Shown here piece by piece: positions 7,730 to 16,169 of a stretch of DNA of 44,110 nucleotides (position 1 is its first letter; each line of letters starts with the position of its first letter). Location of the stretch: contig NZ_JVRR01000123.1 of the NCBI RefSeq assembly GCF_001070715.1, forward strand, positions 1 through 44,110, given 5' to 3'. The notes below the pieces were generated by a model that was not told the origin of the DNA, ran no database searches, and worked only from the letters and a program-made list of their open reading frames with translations. Source of the DNA: Streptococcus pseudopneumoniae (lineage in GTDB: Bacteria > Bacillota > Bacilli > Lactobacillales > Streptococcaceae). The translations under genes were made by a program, and so were the position numbers.

Positions 7730-8557
7730 ATGAAATTAAGAAGAAGTGATCGGATGGTTGTCATTTCCAACTATTTGATTAATCATCCTTATAAACTAAC
7801 TAGTCTCAATACTTTTGCTGAAAAGTACGAATCTGCTAAATCATCTATCTCAGAGGATATCGTCATTATCAAACGCGCCTTTGAGGAAATCGAAATTGGT
7901 CATATCCAGACAGTAACTGGTGCTGGTGGTGGTGTCATTTTCACACCATCAATCTCAAACCATGATGCCAAGGAAATGGTTGAGGACTTGCGTGCTAAGT
8001 TGTCAGAAAGTGACCGTATCTTGCCAGGTGGCTATATCTACCTGTCTGATTTGCTTAGCACACCAGCTATCTTGAAAAATATTGGCCGCATTATTGCCAA
8101 GAGCTTTATGGATCAAAAAATTGACGCGGTTATGACAGTAGCGACCAAGGGTGTTCCACTTGCAAATGCAGTTGCCAATGTCCTCAATGTTCCTTTTGTT
8201 ATTGTGCGCCGTGACTTGAAAATTACCGAAGGTTCAACTGTCAGTGTCAACTATGTATCCGGTTCAAGTGGTGACCGCATTGAGAAAATGTTCCTTTCAA
8301 AACGCAGTCTTAAGGCAGGCAGCCGTGTCTTGATTGTAGATGACTTCTTGAAAGGTGGCGGAACTGTCAACGGGATGATTAGTCTCTTGCGTGAGTTTGA
8401 TTCAGAATTGGCTGGTGTCGCAGTCTTTGCGGACAATGCCCAAGAAGAACGTGAAAAGCAGTTTGACTATAAGTCACTCTTGAAGGTTACCAATATTGAT
8501 GTCAAGAACCAAGCCATCGATGTTGAGGTTGGCAATATCTTTGACGAAGATAAATAA
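7730..8557 (+). CDS. purR: Purine operon regulator PurR
   Basis: PurR of Bacillus and lactic acid bacteria binds PurBox DNA and senses PRPP to control purine synthesis; it is a repressor in Bacillus and an activator in lactococci. The 275-aa protein has an N-terminal winged-helix domain (RRSDRMVVISNYLINHPYKL onward, about 1-75) and a phosphoribosyltransferase-like effector domain with the PRPP-binding motif VLIVDDFLKGGGT. Its length matches the family. A BOX repeat and a PurBox-like site precede it, and a terminator follows, so it appears monocistronic. Confidence 0.95.
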   Translation: MKLRRSDRMVVISNYLINHPYKLTSLNTFAEKYESAKSSISEDIVIIKRAFEEIEIGHIQTVTGAGGGVIFTPSISNHDAKEMVEDLRAKLSESDRILPGGYIYLSDLLSTPAILKNIGRIIAKSFMDQKIDAVMTVATKGVPLANAVANVLNVPFVIVRRDLKITEGSTVSVNYVSGSSGDRIEKMFLSKRSLKAGSRVLIVDDFLKGGGTVNGMISLLREFDSELAGVAVFADNAQEEREKQFDYKSLLKVTNIDVKNQAIDVEVGNIFDEDK

Positions 8558-8568
8558 GAGATAGAACT

Positions 8569-8600
8569 AAAGGTTGGAACGATTGTCCCAGCCTTTCTTT
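8569..8600 (+). terminator. Terminator after purR
   Basis: AAAGGTTGGAAC (8569-8580) pairs imperfectly with GTCCCAGCCTTT (8585-8596) over a GATT loop, with a short T-rich tail. Confidence 0.6.
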
Positions 8601-8623
8601 GCAAATAGAATAGAAGGAAGCTT

Positions 8624-9874
8624 ATGAAAACACCATTTATCAATAGAGAAGAGTTAGAAGTGATTGTTGCCGAGTTCCCGACTCCCTTTCACTTGTATGA
8701 TGAGAAGGGGATTCGTGAGAAGGCAAGAGCCGTCAACCAAGCATTTTCGTGGAACAAGGGCTTTAAGGAATATTTTGCAGTTAAGGCTACTCCAACCCCA
8801 GCTATTTTAAAAATTCTCCAAGAGGAAGGCTGTGGTGTGGACTGCTCTAGTTATGTAGAGCTTTTGATGAGTCATAAACTGGATTTCTCTGGTTCTGAGA
8901 TTATGTTCTCTTCTAACAACACGCCAGACAAGGAATACGCCTATGCGCGTGAATTGGGTGCGACCATTAACTTGGATGCCTTTGAAGATATTGAACATCT
9001 GGAGCGAGCAGCAGGCATTCCAGAAATCATCTCATGTCGTTACAATCCTGGAGGCGTTTTTGAACTGGGAACAGACATCATGGACAATCCTGGAGAAGCC
9101 AAGTTTGGCATGACCAAGGATCAGCTCTTTGAAGCTTTTGCTATCTTGAAGGAAAAAGGAGCCAAGACTTTTGGGATTCACTCCTTCCTAGCGTCCAATA
9201 CCGTGACCCATCTCTATTATCCAGAGTTGGCGCGTCAGCTCTTTGAATTGGCTGTTGAAATCAAAGAAAAGTTGGGCATTTCGCTAGACTTTATCAATCT
9301 TTCTGGCGGTATTGGTGTCAATTATCGTCCTGAGCAGGAGCCGAACGATATCGCCTTGATTGGTGAGGGAGTTCGTAAGGTGTATGAAGAGGTTCTTACG
9401 CCAGCAGGTCTTGATCAGGTTAAGATTTTTACTGAATTGGGTCGTTTTATGTTAGCCCCTCATGGAGCTTTAGTCACAAGAGTCACTCATAAGAAGGAAA
9501 CCTACCGTACCTATCTCGGTGTGGATGCATCAGCAGTCAACCTCATGCGTCCAGCTATGTACGGAGCCTACCATCATATTACTAACGTGACCCATCCAGA
9601 TGGACTAGCTGAAGTGGTAGATGTGGTCGGCTCACTCTGCGAAAACAATGATAAATTTGCAGTCAATCGCGAACTGCCTCATACAGAAATCGGTGATTTG
9701 CTGGTTATTCATGATACAGGTGCCCACGGTTTTTCAATGGGTTACCAGTACAACGCCAAACTTCGTTCTGCGGAAATCCTCTATACCGAAGAAGGTAAAG
9801 CCCGTCAAATCCGCCGTGCAGAGCGCCCTGAGGACTACTTTGCAACCTTGTATGGCTTTGATTTTGAAGAATAA
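8624..9874 (+). CDS. lysA: Diaminopimelate decarboxylase
   Basis: LysA is the PLP-dependent fold-III decarboxylase that converts meso-diaminopimelate to L-lysine. In streptococci lysine is the peptidoglycan cross-linking residue. The 416-aa sequence has the PLP lysine motif EYFAVKATPTP near residue 50, the phosphate-binding INLSGGIGVNYRPEQE, TELGRFMLAPHG, and the C-terminal VGSLCENNDKF with its active-site cysteine. A related carboxynorspermidine decarboxylase (NspC) is less likely given length and motifs. AAGGAAGC gives a good ribosome binding site. It stands alone between purR and pflA. Confidence 0.88.
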   Translation: MKTPFINREELEVIVAEFPTPFHLYDEKGIREKARAVNQAFSWNKGFKEYFAVKATPTPAILKILQEEGCGVDCSSYVELLMSHKLDFSGSEIMFSSNNTPDKEYAYARELGATINLDAFEDIEHLERAAGIPEIISCRYNPGGVFELGTDIMDNPGEAKFGMTKDQLFEAFAILKEKGAKTFGIHSFLASNTVTHLYYPELARQLFELAVEIKEKLGISLDFINLSGGIGVNYRPEQEPNDIALIGEGVRKVYEEVLTPAGLDQVKIFTELGRFMLAPHGALVTRVTHKKETYRTYLGVDASAVNLMRPAMYGAYHHITNVTHPDGLAEVVDVVGSLCENNDKFAVNRELPHTEIGDLLVIHDTGAHGFSMGYQYNAKLRSAEILYTEEGKARQIRRAERPEDYFATLYGFDFEE

Positions 9875-9937
9875 AATGATAAGTAATTGAAAATGAAATT
9901 GAAAAACAGATTGCTTTCTAAAAAATAGGCAAAAATC

Positions 9938-9985
9938 TTGTTTTTCCTTCAAGTCGTGATATAATAAAACTATAAAACGTTTTCA
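9938..9985 (+). promoter_or_regulatory. pflA promoter with a cre-like site
   Basis: TTGTTT (9938-9943) and TATAAT (9960-9965) are separated by 16 nt. A sequence at 9972-9985 (ATAAAACGTTTTCA) matches the catabolite-response consensus TGWAARCGYTWWCW except at its first two bases and lies over the predicted transcription start. This position would suit repression by CcpA. Confidence 0.55.
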
Positions 9986-9999
9986 AGGAAGGTAACGAT

Positions 10000-10794
10000 A
10001 TGTCTGAAGAAACAATTGATTATGGACAAGTGACAGGAATGGTGCATTCGACAGAAAGCTTTGGGTCAGTAGATGGGCCTGGTATTCGCTTTATTGTCTT
10101 TTTGCAGGGCTGTCACATGCGTTGCCAGTATTGCCACAACCCGGACACTTGGGCTATGGAGTCCAATAAATCACGTGAACGGACGGTAGATGATGTCTTG
10201 ACAGAGGCCTTGCGCTACCGCGGTTTCTGGGGAAATAAGGGTGGGATTACAGTCAGTGGAGGAGAAGCCCTCTTGCAGATTGATTTCCTGATTGCCCTCT
10301 TCACCAAGGCCAAGGAACAAGGAATCCACTGTACCTTGGACACCTGTGCCCTTCCTTTCCGTAATAAACCACGTTACCTTGAGAAGTTTGACAAACTCAT
10401 GGCTGTCACTGACTTGGTCCTCTTGGATATCAAGGAAATCAACGAAGAACAGCACAAGATTGTCACTAGCCAAACCAATAAAAATATCTTGGCCTGTGCC
10501 CAGTATCTATCAGATATTGGAAAACCTGTCTGGATTCGCCACGTGCTAGTTCCAGGATTGACAGACAGAGATGATGACTTGATTGAACTTGGTAAGTTCG
10601 TCAAGACCCTCAAAAATGTGGATAAGTTTGAAATTCTACCTTATCACACTATGGGTGAGTTCAAATGGCGTGAACTGGGAATTCCTTATTCACTCGAAGG
10701 TGTTAAACCGCCAACAGCAGACCGCGTCAAGAACGCTAAAAAACTCATGGATACCGAAAGTTACCAAGACTATATGAAACGTGTACATGAATAA
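10000..10794 (+). CDS. pflA: Pyruvate formate-lyase activating enzyme
   Basis: PflA is a radical-SAM enzyme that installs the glycyl radical on pyruvate formate-lyase under anaerobic conditions, enabling mixed-acid fermentation. The 264-aa protein shows SVDGPGIRFIVFLQGC, the iron-sulfur motif CHMRCQYC (CxxxCxxC), and the SAM-associated VSGGEALLQ. The AAGGAAGG ribosome binding site is strong. The gene has its own promoter with a cre-like element, and a compact terminator follows. The target enzyme gene is not in this window. Confidence 0.95.
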   Translation: MSEETIDYGQVTGMVHSTESFGSVDGPGIRFIVFLQGCHMRCQYCHNPDTWAMESNKSRERTVDDVLTEALRYRGFWGNKGGITVSGGEALLQIDFLIALFTKAKEQGIHCTLDTCALPFRNKPRYLEKFDKLMAVTDLVLLDIKEINEEQHKIVTSQTNKNILACAQYLSDIGKPVWIRHVLVPGLTDRDDDLIELGKFVKTLKNVDKFEILPYHTMGEFKWRELGIPYSLEGVKPPTADRVKNAKKLMDTESYQDYMKRVHE

Positions 10795-10800
10795 AAAAGA

Positions 10801-10826
10801 AGCCTGATGGAAACATCGGGCTTTTA
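10801..10826 (+). terminator. Terminator after pflA
   Basis: AGCCTGATG (10801-10809) and CATCGGGCT (10814-10822) form a nine-pair stem with one G-U pair and a GAAA tetraloop, followed by TTT. Positions 10827-10963 are very AT-rich with no clear gene; they must hold the promoter for the following transporter, but I see no consensus one. Confidence 0.85.
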
Positions 10827-10963
10827 AGTTTACACAAATATATATAATTAAATAAAACAAAATTTTAAATCTTTTTTACTCTCTAAATTCTGAAAAAAAT
10901 CCGAAAATGAATGTGTAAGATATAGTTACTTTTAGAAATATTAAATAGAATAGGAGAACATCT

Positions 10964-11674
10964 ATGGAACAAAGTATTACCATTAAAAATTTATGTAAGT
11001 CGTATGGCCAAACTCAAATTTTAAAAGATATTTCTTTTGAAGCAAAAGCAGGTAGAGTGACTGCTTTCCTGGGTCCAAATGGAGCTGGAAAAAGTTCAAC
11101 CATACGTATTTTATTAGGATTAGACAAAGCAACATCTGGTCTTACCAAAATTGGAGATCAAACTTATAAGGAATTAAAATTTCCTCTAAAGACTGTAGGA
11201 GCTTCATTTGACAGTGTAGGTGCTCCTGATGATCGGACTGTTTATCAACACTTGAAAATTGTTGCTGCTAGTAATGGGATATCTAGTCAGCGAATTGAGC
11301 AAGTCTTGAATATGGTGGATATTAGTCATAAGAAAAAATCTAAAATTGGGAAATTATCATTAGGAGAAGGACAACGCTTGGGAATTGCAACAGCTCTATT
11401 AGGAAATCCTCAATATCTGATATTGGATGAACCGACTAATGGGTTGGATCCAAGAGGAATTCGGTGGTTTAGAGAGTTTATAAAAAAACAAGCTCAAGAA
11501 GGTAAAACAGTCTTGCTATCATCTCATATATTATCGGAAGTGGAAGCAGTAACAGATGATGTAGTCATCATAAATAAAGGCAAAGTTCTTATAAAAGGGA
11601 CTTTACAAGAAGTGATGAAAAATCTTTCTTCACTAGAAGAAGTCTTCTTTAGTTTGACAGAAGGAGGAAAGTGA
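10964..11674 (+). CDS. ABC transporter ATP-binding protein, LanF/BcrA type
   Basis: This 236-aa ATPase belongs to the group that powers lantibiotic- and bacitracin-type peptide export or immunity (LanF, BcrA, CprA). Motifs are Walker A GPNGAGKSS (about 38), a signature loop in the LSLGEGQRLGIA form typical of that group, Walker B YLILDEP, and the H-loop LLSSHILSE. AGGAGA precedes the ATG. Two small permeases and a two-component system follow directly in the LanFEG-RK order. Composition is AT-rich compared with pflA. No bacteriocin precursor or modification gene is nearby, so the substrate is unknown. Confidence 0.88.
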   Translation: MEQSITIKNLCKSYGQTQILKDISFEAKAGRVTAFLGPNGAGKSSTIRILLGLDKATSGLTKIGDQTYKELKFPLKTVGASFDSVGAPDDRTVYQHLKIVAASNGISSQRIEQVLNMVDISHKKKSKIGKLSLGEGQRLGIATALLGNPQYLILDEPTNGLDPRGIRWFREFIKKQAQEGKTVLLSSHILSEVEAVTDDVVIINKGKVLIKGTLQEVMKNLSSLEEVFFSLTEGGK

Positions 11675-11675
11675 C

Positions 11676-12461
11676 ATGGCACTTATTTACTCTCTTCATT
11701 CTGAAATATTGAAATTATTTTATAAGAGAGCTACTCATATTGTACTATTCTTGATACTCGTATTTCAAACATTTTTAGCAAATATTGGTGCTTCTCAAAT
11801 TGTTTCAGTTGGTATTCATGCTACACCAGAGACAAATCCAGATTTAGCAGAAGCTATACCTCCTATTGAATTTTTAGGTTTTGATGTCACTTTATTTGGT
11901 GTTTTTATTATGATTATCCTAGGCTCAATTTACGGAGCCGAGGAGTATAAATGCTCTGCTATTCGTACAAGCCTCCTCTCTATTACAAATCGAAGTACTT
12001 TCCTAGTTTCAAAAACATTAGTTTGGCTTGTATTTTCTTTTTTCATTTCCTTTCTATCAATATTCCTTACGATTAACATGACACATTATGTTTTAGGACA
12101 AGATGGCTTATTGCTTTTTTCACTAAATGGAACAGTTTGGTTCTATATATTTTTAGCCAGTATAGCTTGGACTTTGTTGGGACTGCTAGCCTATATTATG
12201 GCTTTGACATTTAAAACAGCCATTGTTCCTCTGTTATTTTTGCTTCCCCAAGTCTACAATTTAGGAACATTCTTAGCAAACTATATATCGGTTGCAAAAT
12301 TTCTTCCAGTTGCATTGGGGCAAGGATTGATTGCTACATCTCCTCAAATTTTAGAACATAATCGTTTACAAAATATTTTATTGTTACTTTGTTGGAACTT
12401 CTCATTCTTGGCTTTAGCAATCTACCGATTACTTAAGTCAGATATTGGAGGAGGTGAATAA
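11676..12461 (+). CDS. ABC transporter permease, LanE/CprB-like
   Basis: This 261-aa protein has about six membrane segments (for example ATHIVLFLILVFQTFLANIG, LFGVFIMIILGSIYGAEEY, LVFSFFISFLSIFLTI and a C-terminal LLLLCWNFSFLALAIY). The GAEEYKCSAIRTSL stretch after the second segment is typical of ABC-2 type permeases of antimicrobial-peptide exporters. It starts 1 nt after the ATPase stop with GGAGG just upstream, so the two are coupled. It probably pairs with the following permease and the upstream ATPase as a heteromeric exporter. Confidence 0.85.
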   Translation: MALIYSLHSEILKLFYKRATHIVLFLILVFQTFLANIGASQIVSVGIHATPETNPDLAEAIPPIEFLGFDVTLFGVFIMIILGSIYGAEEYKCSAIRTSLLSITNRSTFLVSKTLVWLVFSFFISFLSIFLTINMTHYVLGQDGLLLFSLNGTVWFYIFLASIAWTLLGLLAYIMALTFKTAIVPLLFLLPQVYNLGTFLANYISVAKFLPVALGQGLIATSPQILEHNRLQNILLLLCWNFSFLALAIYRLLKSDIGGGE

Positions 12462-12462
12462 G

Positions 12463-13182
12463 TTGAAAGAGCAACTTAAAAGTGAGTATCTCAAGTTTAT
12501 GATGAATCCTTGGCACTGGTTGATTATAGGTGCTCTATTACTGTGTGTTCCGGCGATGGTTGTTTTTTTAAATAGTAAGCCAGACCAGTTGACTCTACAG
12601 TTTGTTTTGGAACAGCTACTGCAAAGTCTCTATTTAGGACAGGCAGGTTTCATTAGTCTAGCGGTCCTATTTATAGGTCAAGAATTTACAGGTTCTAGCC
12701 TTCGTACCAGTTTTCTTACCTGTCCAAACCGTTTGAAATTTATAATATGTAAACTAGCTATTGTATTATGTATGGAAATTGTATTATTGGTCTCTGTAAT
12801 ATCATTATGCATACTAATCGCGCAAGGATACTACAATATTAATCTTTTGAGCAATATTAAACATGTTCTAACAATTCTATTTCCAGCTTGTATTTCTATT
12901 CTAACCTTCTCTCTTTTAAGTGGTATTTTTGTATTTATTTCCCAGTCTTTTATCTTAATTTTGGGAAGCAGTTTATCTCTTTTATTGGGGTTGGGACAAA
13001 TGTTACTACAATTTAGTTCTTTTTTTAGAAATTTACCATTACTAGCTAGTATGAATTGTTTTTATACCTATCCCTTGTCTCTTTATTATCCAGTGTGGCA
13101 AGGCTTAGGGATACAAATAGTTTGGTTATTAATTGTTTTTCTATTTGCTACATTGATACTTATAGGAAGAAATGTAGGCTAA
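12463..13182 (+). CDS. ABC transporter permease, LanG/CprC-like
   Basis: This is the second integral membrane subunit, about 239 aa with six predicted membrane segments and a GQEFTGSSLRTSFLT motif that mirrors GAEEYKCSAIRTSL in the previous permease, consistent with duplication. I choose the TTG at 12463, directly after the upstream stop and about 7 nt from GGAGGAGGTG (12447-12456). TTG 12445 and GTG 12454 are in frame but would lie on the ribosome binding site. It probably acts in peptide efflux or self-protection with the two preceding genes. Confidence 0.83.
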   Translation: MKEQLKSEYLKFMMNPWHWLIIGALLLCVPAMVVFLNSKPDQLTLQFVLEQLLQSLYLGQAGFISLAVLFIGQEFTGSSLRTSFLTCPNRLKFIICKLAIVLCMEIVLLVSVISLCILIAQGYYNINLLSNIKHVLTILFPACISILTFSLLSGIFVFISQSFILILGSSLSLLLGLGQMLLQFSSFFRNLPLLASMNCFYTYPLSLYYPVWQGLGIQIVWLLIVFLFATLILIGRNVG

Positions 13183-13189
13183 AGAGGGG

Positions 13190-13236
13190 GGATATCCTGT
13201 CTTTTTCTCAGTTAGTGCTATAATATAGTTAGGAGG
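13190..13236 (+). promoter_or_regulatory. Promoter of the two-component system
   Basis: TGC-TATAAT (13216-13224) is an extended -10 about 20 nt before the response-regulator ATG, with AGGAGG at 13231-13236. A GGATATCC palindrome at 13190-13197 abuts the -35 position and could be an operator. It implies that the regulator pair can be transcribed independently of the transporter genes. Confidence 0.55.
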
Positions 13237-13243
13237 GTGAGTT

Positions 13244-13930
13244 ATGGCTTATAAAATTTTGGTTGTAGATGATGATCTTGCTATTCTTCGCCTAATAAAA
13301 AAAGTACTAGAATATGAAAAATATGAAGTAGTCATACGAAATAAGATAGAAGAGATTGATCTTTGTGATTTTACAGGATTTGACTTGATTTTATTAGATA
13401 TTATGATGCCTGTTAGTGGTTTAGAAATCTGTCAGATGATTCGCGAGCAGATAACTGTTCCTATCTGTTTTATAACTGCTAAGGATATGGATGAGGATTT
13501 AGTAGCTGGAATCAATGCAGGTGCTGATGATTATATTATGAAGCCCTTTAGTATGCAAGAATTGTTAGCACGTGTTAAAATGCACTTACGTCGTGAAGAA
13601 CGGATTAAAGGAAATGTTCATCAAATAAAGATTGGGAAGCTTATACTATATACGGATAGTAAGGAACTATTTGTAAACGATGATAAGATTGCTCTGACAA
13701 GGAGGGAATTTGACATAGTGAATCTTTTGGCAAGCAACCCAAGTAAAATATATTCTATTGAGGAAATTTATAATTATCTATATCCACAAAGTTCAGAAGC
13801 GCTTTTACGTTCGGTTTCAGAGTACATTTATCAAATTCGTCAAAAGCTGAAACCTTATCAATTAAATCCAATTAAAACCTTATACGGTGGAGGATATCAA
13901 TGGGTAGAATCAAAAGTTTTAGACAATTAA
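13244..13930 (+). CDS. OmpR-family response regulator
   Basis: This 228-aa regulator has an N-terminal receiver domain with acidic residues VVDDD, phospho-acceptor aspartate in DLILLDIMMP (near residue 51), the threonine in CFITAKD and lysine in IMKPFS, followed by a C-terminal winged-helix DNA-binding domain (LTRREFDIVNLLASNPSKIYSIEEIY). It overlaps the kinase gene by 31 nt. Immediately downstream of a LanFEG-type exporter, it most likely induces that exporter in response to a cell-envelope-active peptide; that role is inferred from context. Confidence 0.92.
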   Translation: MAYKILVVDDDLAILRLIKKVLEYEKYEVVIRNKIEEIDLCDFTGFDLILLDIMMPVSGLEICQMIREQITVPICFITAKDMDEDLVAGINAGADDYIMKPFSMQELLARVKMHLRREERIKGNVHQIKIGKLILYTDSKELFVNDDKIALTRREFDIVNLLASNPSKIYSIEEIYNYLYPQSSEALLRSVSEYIYQIRQKLKPYQLNPIKTLYGGGYQWVESKVLDN

Positions 13931-14988
13931 TTCGAGAAACCTGTTGGAGAATTATTTGGCAGTTTAGTCTTGGCTTACTAATGGCCTATCTTATTCCCTT
14001 AGCTTCAGTATCTATACAAATAAATGAAGACGGGAAACCTCTAAAAAATAGTGGTGTTCTATCAATTTTTTTCAATGTGTCATCATGGATATATATTTGT
14101 GTTTTATTGATTGTTCTAATAAGTTATCACATTGGAAAATTGTTGAAAAAACTGAGTTATGAAATGACTTTGATTTATGAAAATAGTATGTGGTTGGAGA
14201 AGGAATGTACAGAAAGTTTAACGGTTAAAGAGTTTCGTGAGACAGGAAATCGGATTATTGTGATGCAAGATAGAATTCGACAATTAATAGTTGATGAGAA
14301 AGAACAGAAAGAAGATTTAATGTTTCAGGTTTCAGCAGCTTCTCATGATTTAAAGACTCCCTTAACCATTATTAGGGGAAATGTGGAATTTTTGCAGGCG
14401 ATAACTGAAAACGACCAATCTCAAGAATGCTTAGCAGATATAGAAAGAGCTAGTCAACAGTTACTAGATTATTTCAATCAATTGATTCACTATTCTAAAA
14501 CCTATTATGATGATGAGACAGGCTGGGTGGAATATTCCTCTTCAGATTTTATCAATGAATTAGAGAAAGAAGTTTCTTTTTTGATAAAAAATCAGATGAA
14601 GTTTTCTTTTGAACAAAATGTGAACGGAACTGAAAACTATTATATAAATCCATCTCTTCTGATTCGTGCCATACAAAATATTTTAACAAATGCTTTGGAG
14701 TATGCAGATAAACAGAATCCTAAAATTAAAATTAGGGTAGAGCAAGAGGGGAAAGAATTGAAAATAGGTATATGGAATAATGGCTCTGAATTTCCAGAAG
14801 AAGTTTTAAATCATTTTGGGAAGCTCTTTTATCGTATGGATAAAGCTAGATCGTATAAAGAGCAACATTATGGTATTGGACTTAGTTTTGTATGTAGAGT
14901 TGCAAAACTACACAAAGGCCGAGTTGAGCTTAGAAATAGAGACGCGGGAGCAGAAGTTTTAATAACTGTGAATTGTATTAAATCATAG
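13900..14988 (+). CDS. Sensor histidine kinase of the LanFEG-linked two-component system
   Basis: This 362-aa kinase has two N-terminal membrane segments (FSLGLLMAYLIPLASVSI and SWIYICVLLIVLISYHI) separated by an external loop of only about 30 residues. The cytoplasmic part contains the H-box SAASHDLKTPLTIIRGN (His near 150), N-box LTNALEYAD and G-box YGIGLSFVCRVAKLHKG. The start at 13900 overlaps the regulator gene. The small external loop fits kinases that sense in the membrane or take their signal from a partner transporter, as in lantibiotic and bacitracin defence modules. The ligand cannot be deduced. Confidence 0.9.
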   Translation: MGRIKSFRQLIRETCWRIIWQFSLGLLMAYLIPLASVSIQINEDGKPLKNSGVLSIFFNVSSWIYICVLLIVLISYHIGKLLKKLSYEMTLIYENSMWLEKECTESLTVKEFRETGNRIIVMQDRIRQLIVDEKEQKEDLMFQVSAASHDLKTPLTIIRGNVEFLQAITENDQSQECLADIERASQQLLDYFNQLIHYSKTYYDDETGWVEYSSSDFINELEKEVSFLIKNQMKFSFEQNVNGTENYYINPSLLIRAIQNILTNALEYADKQNPKIKIRVEQEGKELKIGIWNNGSEFPEEVLNHFGKLFYRMDKARSYKEQHYGIGLSFVCRVAKLHKGRVELRNRDAGAEVLITVNCIKS

Positions 14989-15090
14989 TGATTTACTTGT
15001 TAATTTCTGATTGAATAGTTTTTATATGTGAGCTTTTAAACTATTTAACTTTTTCGACTAGTATAAGATGTAACGGTAGATAATAAAAAC

Positions 15091-15142
15091 GAATGATGAT
15101 ATCTAGTTGATGAAAACTATTTATCATTCATTCATTTTTTTA
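15091..15142. terminator. Bidirectional terminator between the kinase gene and yidC
   Basis: GAATGATGATA (15091-15101) pairs with TATCATTCATTC (15122-15133) with a one-base bulge and is followed by a T tract. The two flanking genes converge, so it can serve both. Positions 14989-15090 show no gene. Confidence 0.6.
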
Positions 15143-15165
15143 ATTATTGGATAATATACACAGCT

Positions 15166-16092
15166 TTATCTCGAACGTTGTTTTCCAGCGTTGCGATTCT
15201 TGTGTTTTTTCTTGCTTGTGATAGCAGTTGGTTGTTCAGGGGTAACGTCTTTTCGTCCACTTGGTGTAGAGAAAGCACGTGCTTTTGGTGGGTTCTTAGC
15301 TAGTTCTTCACGGACTTTTTTGCGAAGTTTTGGACGAACGATATAGTTGACGATAAACTGTTGGAGAATCATCATGAAACCACCGACAACCCAATAAAGT
15401 GTGACACTAGCTGGTGAGAAGAGGGAGAAGACGACAATCATGAGTGGGCTCATGTAAATCATTTTCTTGATTTGTTCTCTTTGCATTTCATCTTCTACTC
15501 CGTGAAGTGAAAGGAGCGATTGAAGATAGTAAAGGACACCAGCACAGGCAACCAAAATCATACTTGGAGAACCTAGAGGAATTCCTAGGTAGCTTGCTTG
15601 GGCAACACCTTCAGTATGTTGGGCAGCAAAGTAGATAGCAGAGAAGAAAGGCATTTGAAGGAGGATAGGGAAACATCCTACACCACCAAACATGCTGATG
15701 CCGTGCTCTTTTTGAGCTGCAAAGAGAGCTTGTTGGGCTTCGAGTTTTTCTTCTTGAGTAGTCGCTTCCTTGAGACGTGTTTGGTGTGGCTCAAGGACGT
15801 GCTTGAGGGCATTCATCTTTTCAGAGTGAAGCGTTGCCTTCCATGATTGGTAGATACCAAGTGGCAAGATAATCAAGCGCACGATAATGGTTACGATAAT
15901 GATAGCGACACCGAAGCCTAGACCTTTATCAGTAGCGAAGTACTTGATAGCCTCAGCCATAGGAGCTCCGATGGTATTCCAAATAAATCCTGTTGGCTGA
16001 CCTGTAGTTTTATCGACATTGACACAGCCAGTCAAGACAAGCAACATAGCCACTCCCATAGCCGAGAGTGCAAAACGTTTAATAGATTTCAC
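15166..16092 (-). CDS. yidC: Membrane protein insertase YidC (YidC2-type)
   Basis: YidC/Oxa1 proteins insert and fold membrane proteins. The 308-aa protein has a lipoprotein signal peptide ending in LLVLTGC (Cys23), five membrane segments, and a long basic C-terminal tail (KKVREELAKNP to KKKHKNRNAGKQRSR). Streptococci have two copies; the length and basic tail, which may contact ribosomes, fit the YidC2 type. The paralogue normally beside rnpA is not in this window. acyP lies just upstream on the same strand. Confidence 0.92.
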   Translation of the reverse strand: MKSIKRFALSAMGVAMLLVLTGCVNVDKTTGQPTGFIWNTIGAPMAEAIKYFATDKGLGFGVAIIIVTIIVRLIILPLGIYQSWKATLHSEKMNALKHVLEPHQTRLKEATTQEEKLEAQQALFAAQKEHGISMFGGVGCFPILLQMPFFSAIYFAAQHTEGVAQASYLGIPLGSPSMILVACAGVLYYLQSLLSLHGVEDEMQREQIKKMIYMSPLMIVVFSLFSPASVTLYWVVGGFMMILQQFIVNYIVRPKLRKKVREELAKNPPKARAFSTPSGRKDVTPEQPTAITSKKKHKNRNAGKQRSR

Positions 16093-16169
16093 TGTTTTTA
16101 TTCCTTCTTTAAAAATTATACCTTTCTATTCTACTGTTTTTTTACAAAATATACAATAGTTCTGGAGAC

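Noticed and set aside
10171-10473. Minus-strand ORF of 100 codons inside pflA
   Set aside because: It is antisense to a conserved radical-SAM coding region and has no ribosome binding site or recognisable motif.
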